Assembly: GCA_937895975.1 (NCBI GenBank)
Contig: CALBLG010000194.1
Coordinates: forward strand, 1-8,458
Length of the DNA: 8,458 nt
Source of the DNA: an uncultured Slackia sp.
Lineage (GTDB): Bacteria > Actinomycetota > Coriobacteriia > Coriobacteriales > Eggerthellaceae
Direction: 5' to 3'
The translations under genes and the position numbers were made by a program. Positions 6,601-8,458 of this stretch are shown in pieces (within the stretch, counting starts at the first letter, position 1; every line of letters starts with the position of its first letter). Under the pieces are notes generated by a model that saw nothing but the letters and a program-made list of their open reading frames with translations, ran no database searches and was not told the DNA's origin.

Positions 6601-8458
6601 ACTTCCCGATAGCACTCCGCTCATCGTGACATACAAAGTGAAGCCTTTGGGTGAACTTAAATCGGAAGTTGGACTTACGAACTCTTGCACGCTTGAGGGC
6701 GTCACGCAAAAAGGGGCCGAGTTCTCGAAGAATTTTCAGGTCATTGAAGGTTCGTCCGAGACCGAAAGCACGGTATATGGAATCAGCATCACGAAATACG
6801 ATGCGACGGTTGATACCAAGCTGGCTGGGGCCACATTCGAGCTGCGCAGCGTGACGTTCGAAAATGGCAAGCCGGTTTACAAGGTTGAGCGGACGGGTAC
6901 AACCGACAATACTGGCAAAGTCGAATTTGGCAAAAAAGGCGATGCCCTCGCGTCGAATACGTTGTTCTGCTTCGTGGAAACGGTTGCGCCTCAAGGTTAT
7001 GAGATTTCGCATCCTGAGCCAGTCTATTTTGTGCTGAAGGGCTCAGACGAGATTGGGTATAAGAACGTTGTTGACGAGGCGACGAGCCATGGAATTCAGC
7101 CGGCGCTCTCGCAGGTAACGTTCCAGGCGTATGACGACAAGAGCGCAGAACTCTCTGGAACTGCATCGCTGGCGGTGCAGAAGAAAGTGAACGGCCAAGA
7201 CCCCGCAGATGACGCCTCGTTTGAATTCTCGCTGTCTGCGGTTACCGAGAATGCCCCACTTCCCAACGAGACTACCGTGCGCACTATCGGCAAGGATTCG
7301 CAAAGCTTTGGGTCCATTGAATTTAGCGAGCCGGGAACATACATCTACAAGATTGAAGAAACTTCGGTGGCGCCCAACGATGGCAATGTGTGGACCATGG
7401 CTCAGCCCGTGTATGCGAAAGTTGTTGTGGGGAATGCTGCCAACGGGGCTTCCTCGTTGCCCGTTTCGGTGACGTATTATTCTGACGAGGAATGCATGAC
7501 CGTGCTGGAGGGTAACGTCGCGACGTTTAACAACACGTTCACTACGCCGAGCATTGAGCCGGCAAAGATCGCACTGGCTGCCCATAAGACGCTTTCCGGT
7601 GCGGAACTTTCTAATGATCAGTTTAATTTTCGGGTAATCGAAGGAACAAATACTGTCGCGACGGGGACGAACGACGCCGACGGCAACGTCTCGTTCTCGG
7701 AGATCGAATACACCGAACCCGGCGAGCATTACTATGAGATTTCCGAGGTTAACGCCGGCCAAACGGTTGACGGCGTAGTGTATGACAGCACGATGTACAA
7801 GGTGCACGTGTCGGTGACCAAGCAGGGCAATAAGCTTATCGTCACACCAGCGTATTGCAAAGGCGATGTGACAATCGGCGCGAGCGACGTGGTGTTCGCG
7901 AACAAGGCCGTAACCTCCACCTCGGCCAAGGCGACCCTCAAGGTTGCGAAGACGGTCAATGGTGACACTCCCGGCGAAGACCAGCGCTTCGACTTCGAGC
8001 TCTGCGCCGCGAGCGAGGGCGCTCCCATGCCGTCGTCCGCCAAGGTGACCACCGCCGGCGGAGAGCCGCAGGGCTTTGGCGAAATTTCATTCGACAAGCC
8101 CGGCACGTACAAATACACGATTCACGAGACTTCCGAGCTCGGTGACGGCTGGGCGAAGGCCGGCGACGTCGAGGCGGCCGTGCTCGTGTCGGACGTCGAC
8201 GGGTCGCTTTTGGCCAGCGTTTCGTATTCGAGTGCGACGGCCGATGGGGGCGCTGCACTGTTCAATAACACGTACGTCGCGCCGAAACCCGCGACCGTGG
8301 CGCTTTCCGCCAAGAAGACGCTCGACGGCGCGAAGCTCTCTAACGGCCAGTTCAATTTCCAGGCGAAGGAAGGGGATTCGGTCGTCGCGACGGGAACGAA
8401 CGACGCCGACGGCAACGTCTCGTTCTCGGAGATCGAATACACCGAACCCGGCGAGCAT
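3569..8458 (+). CDS. Giant modular adhesin/pilin-like surface protein, 3' end outside window
   Basis: The reading frame runs 1630 codons with no stop to the right edge. Order: signal peptide (residues 1-34); Ser/Ala/Asp/Gln-rich low-complexity region (35-150); a beta-rich N-terminal domain (about 155-300) with L-Y-G-Q-T-E-I-T-F; five Cna/MSCRAMM-like modules (about 300-1065); a CnaB2-type domain (about 1070-1190); then pilin isopeptide (FctA/Spy0128-like) domains from 1200 onward. In known families such modules form Lys-Asn/Asp isopeptide bonds that make stiff, protease-resistant stalks. The matching Lys, Glu and Asn are visible in most copies (pilin domain 1: K1205, E1264, N1322). The protein is probably exported by Sec and extends from the cell to bind host matrix or other cells; its ligand is unknown. 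The anchor is not in the window. Start chosen from the Shine-Dalgarno and signal peptide. Codon use shifts from AT-leaning at the 5' half to GC-rich at the 3' end, suggesting a mosaic gene. Confidence 0.93.
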   Translation, partial: MKSNYKKHMSAAAVVLSALLVSWQAFTPLTTAFAAGFVGDATSTQAAVEDDQSTQAGDADQSVQSENNVQQGVSEAGSNGGSTESGLASIASSDNVNDEAASAISNASAAVASASDANSNSNMLSNDVVATAGATETATQLTNAVTPVVQSSAYNPNADPIPVDSNVVVGLYKNNDNGTLTDPLGGSEITSDQTLYGQTEITFTDENRPTLAHPNVSYTFPSNISINAQTMDLLDESGSIVGKTVIDENGVVTLKYYEDYLSSEVQKAKFKFSFKMNVGPKGDNGEEKITFPGTGTTVTVKTKDGGVFVNKDAMNGGKYDAATGTYSWIIKVSPASYATNFNIVDTLGENLSFVDGSFKIGSKEDGSDGKAISATIDPSNPQQVTLNLGDLSKGDYCITYKTKVNENVLKALEDGKDLSGIDNQAHWTWGASAEHNGDSGKRYPNSTKYNMAYKWVGWPSEPGAIKWVVKLNYGSLKANMGGYRFSDAANDNQKFLIDDEHPITITRGSENGEAVTPASISKSEDNLEFVFPNDAGENEYYVTYYTAMQDMDTETAVHNTAHVDSPDKEHGPSGSSNEATYTPPSKDYIGKQLVGESSQLKQDSYNGKASWISTIKFANMPSNTDPTSVVFNDAFTNLPDGVTVALDGSTNVVVKAGNTTLEPGVDYDISKAHGAQAKGANLFAITFKNTSAVKALFGKTNVTVAYSTVATAAEGSSTLGEYKNRSSVKVGDLTKNAEASYSVIKGEDELPTPAVSKSGEDAKWDPNYVWQDGSGEKGAWISDWAIYVNRYANENNDKWSWKPAKDLRGQDVVINDVIPNGSEYISGSAKYTLWPNFSNGSNEAAIEPTFTNGNAVFSIPTADGKYTWGESFGTTKVYVCLTYQTATKQRIGTENASGSIVENSAYADAGDIHFDEGTGSSKIDSKVLSKVGEQDGALVKYTIKLNENGLDLNPSGDTVDLIDTMDSKCTYSGALSVTDLNGSPIDSSKWSKRFENVTNADGSTSVRMTLKLPDSTPLIVTYKVKPLGELKSEVGLTNSCTLEGVTQKGAEFSKNFQVIEGSSETESTVYGISITKYDATVDTKLAGATFELRSVTFENGKPVYKVERTGTTDNTGKVEFGKKGDALASNTLFCFVETVAPQGYEISHPEPVYFVLKGSDEIGYKNVVDEATSHGIQPALSQVTFQAYDDKSAELSGTASLAVQKKVNGQDPADDASFEFSLSAVTENAPLPNETTVRTIGKDSQSFGSIEFSEPGTYIYKIEETSVAPNDGNVWTMAQPVYAKVVVGNAANGASSLPVSVTYYSDEECMTVLEGNVATFNNTFTTPSIEPAKIALAAHKTLSGAELSNDQFNFRVIEGTNTVATGTNDADGNVSFSEIEYTEPGEHYYEISEVNAGQTVDGVVYDSTMYKVHVSVTKQGNKLIVTPAYCKGDVTIGASDVVFANKAVTSTSAKATLKVAKTVNGDTPGEDQRFDFELCAASEGAPMPSSAKVTTAGGEPQGFGEISFDKPGTYKYTIHETSELGDGWAKAGDVEAAVLVSDVDGSLLASVSYSSATADGGAALFNNTYVAPKPATVALSAKKTLDGAKLSNGQFNFQAKEGDSVVATGTNDADGNVSFSEIEYTEPGEH
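4451..6760 (+). repeat. Five tandem Cna/MSCRAMM-like beta modules
   Basis: Five diverged modules share a layout: a Lys strand, then [W/Y]-x-[I/V]-x-[V/L], an I/V-x-D-x segment, and a closing N-[T/S/Q/R]-[A/S/C] motif about 95-120 residues later. Aromatic anchors are W328, W467, W611, W784 and Y941. Closing Asn are N423, N559, N724, N903 and N1038. Candidate Lys are K301/K303, K454, K591, K757 and K926/K930. The first module reads W-I-I-K-V then I-V-D-T-L-G-E-N-L-S-F, a familiar signature of collagen-adhesin DEv-Ig folds. Intramolecular Lys-Asn bonds are plausible but inferred. Confidence 0.65.
6776..7138 (+). other. CnaB2-like (SpyCatcher-type) domain
   Basis: I-S-I-T-K-Y-D then L-A-G-A-T-F-E-L and F-V-E-T-V-A-P-Q-G-Y-E closely follow the CnaB2 domain of streptococcal FbaB. 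The reactive Lys (K1076) and catalytic Glu (E1137) are present. The last strand, V-T-F-Q-A-Y-D-D, aligns with the SpyTag-like strand V-M-V-D-A-Y-K but has Gln (Q1186) where the bond-forming Asp/Asn is expected. The insert between the two halves is longer than in FbaB. Confidence 0.8.
7166..7912 (+). repeat. Pilin isopeptide domain pair, unit 1 (types A1 and B1)
   Basis: A1 (about 7166-7540) has L-A-V-Q-K-K-V-N-G, F-G-S-I-E-F-S-E-P-G-T-Y and F-N-N-T-F. B1 (about 7550-7912) has L-A-A-H-K-T-L-S-G, Y-T-E-P-G-E-H-Y-Y-E-I-S-E and V-F-A-N-K. The expected isopeptide triads of the FctA/Spy0128 fold are K1205/E1264/N1322 and K1340/E1393/N1445. The two domain types alternate and are repeated as a pair downstream. 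Confidence 0.8.
7655..7729 (+). repeat. 75-nt near-identical tract, copy 1 (in domain B1)
   Basis: This tract matches 8384-8458 at 74 of 75 positions; the one difference is G at 7666 against A at 8395. The 66 nt immediately upstream (7589-7654) match the equivalent stretch of B2 at only about 39 positions. Such a sharp edge points to recent conversion or recombination. Confidence 0.9.
7934..8458 (+). repeat. Pilin isopeptide domain pair, unit 2 (A2 complete, B2 cut by window edge)
   Basis: A2 has L-K-V-A-K-T-V-N-G, F-G-E-I-S-F-D-K-P-G-T-Y and F-N-N-T-Y, with triad K1461/E1520/N1567; its reactive Lys lies 768 nt after that of A1. B2 begins near 8285 with L-S-A-K-K-T-L-D-G (K1583) and lies exactly 729 nt after B1. 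It stops at the edge within Y-T-E-P-G-E-H, so its Glu and Asn are not visible. More pairs may follow. Confidence 0.8.
8384..8458 (+). repeat. 75-nt near-identical tract, copy 2 (in domain B2)
   Basis: This is the partner of the tract at 7655-7729, offset 729 nt (243 codons). It runs into the window edge, so its right boundary is unknown and the identity may continue. Confidence 0.9.

Overview
The window looks like a cell-surface protein locus of a Gram-positive-type bacterium with moderately high GC. It most resembles a gut or oral member of the Coriobacteriia (Eggerthella/Slackia-like). That placement is inferred from codon usage, from the style of the giant modular surface proteins, and from a Trp/His-rich C-terminal membrane anchor that I associate with that group. 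There is no rRNA, tRNA or housekeeping gene to confirm it. All credible genes lie on the + strand; the long open frames on the - strand are shadows of the repetitive surface-protein genes.

Layout: (1) Positions 1-2466 hold the 3' part of a large secreted, repeat-built surface protein. It contains two tandem copies of a ~335-residue supermodule made of YDG/MBG-like beta modules. These are followed by a Pro/Gly/Thr/Asn-rich linker and a single C-terminal transmembrane helix with a charged cytoplasmic tail and no LPXTG motif. (2) Positions 2470-2982 encode a 170-residue protein with two membrane helices and unknown function. Its ribosome-binding site lies inside the end of gene 1, so the two are probably co-translated. 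(3) Positions 2983-3568 form a structured intergenic region. It holds two related REP-like hairpins with an intrinsic terminator between them, a 41-nt near-unbroken palindrome, a candidate promoter, a possible 58-codon leader ORF, and a hairpin that would sequester the next gene's Shine-Dalgarno sequence. (4) Positions 3569-8458 hold 1630 sense codons of a giant adhesin/pilin-like protein still open at the right edge. It has a signal peptide, a disordered Ser/Ala/Asp region, an N-terminal Ig-like domain, five Cna/MSCRAMM-like beta modules, one CnaB2 (SpyCatcher-like) domain, and alternating FctA/Spy0128-type pilin isopeptide domains (three complete, a fourth cut by the edge).

Together these suggest two independently transcribed surface-display units. 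One is membrane-anchored with a coupled membrane partner. The other is an internally cross-linked stalk adhesin whose anchor (sortase signal or the same membrane anchor) lies beyond the window. The most notable observations are a sharp 74/75-nt identity tract between otherwise diverged pilin repeats, the apparent Gln at the reactive Asp/Asn position of the CnaB2-like domain, and the Shine-Dalgarno-masking leader.
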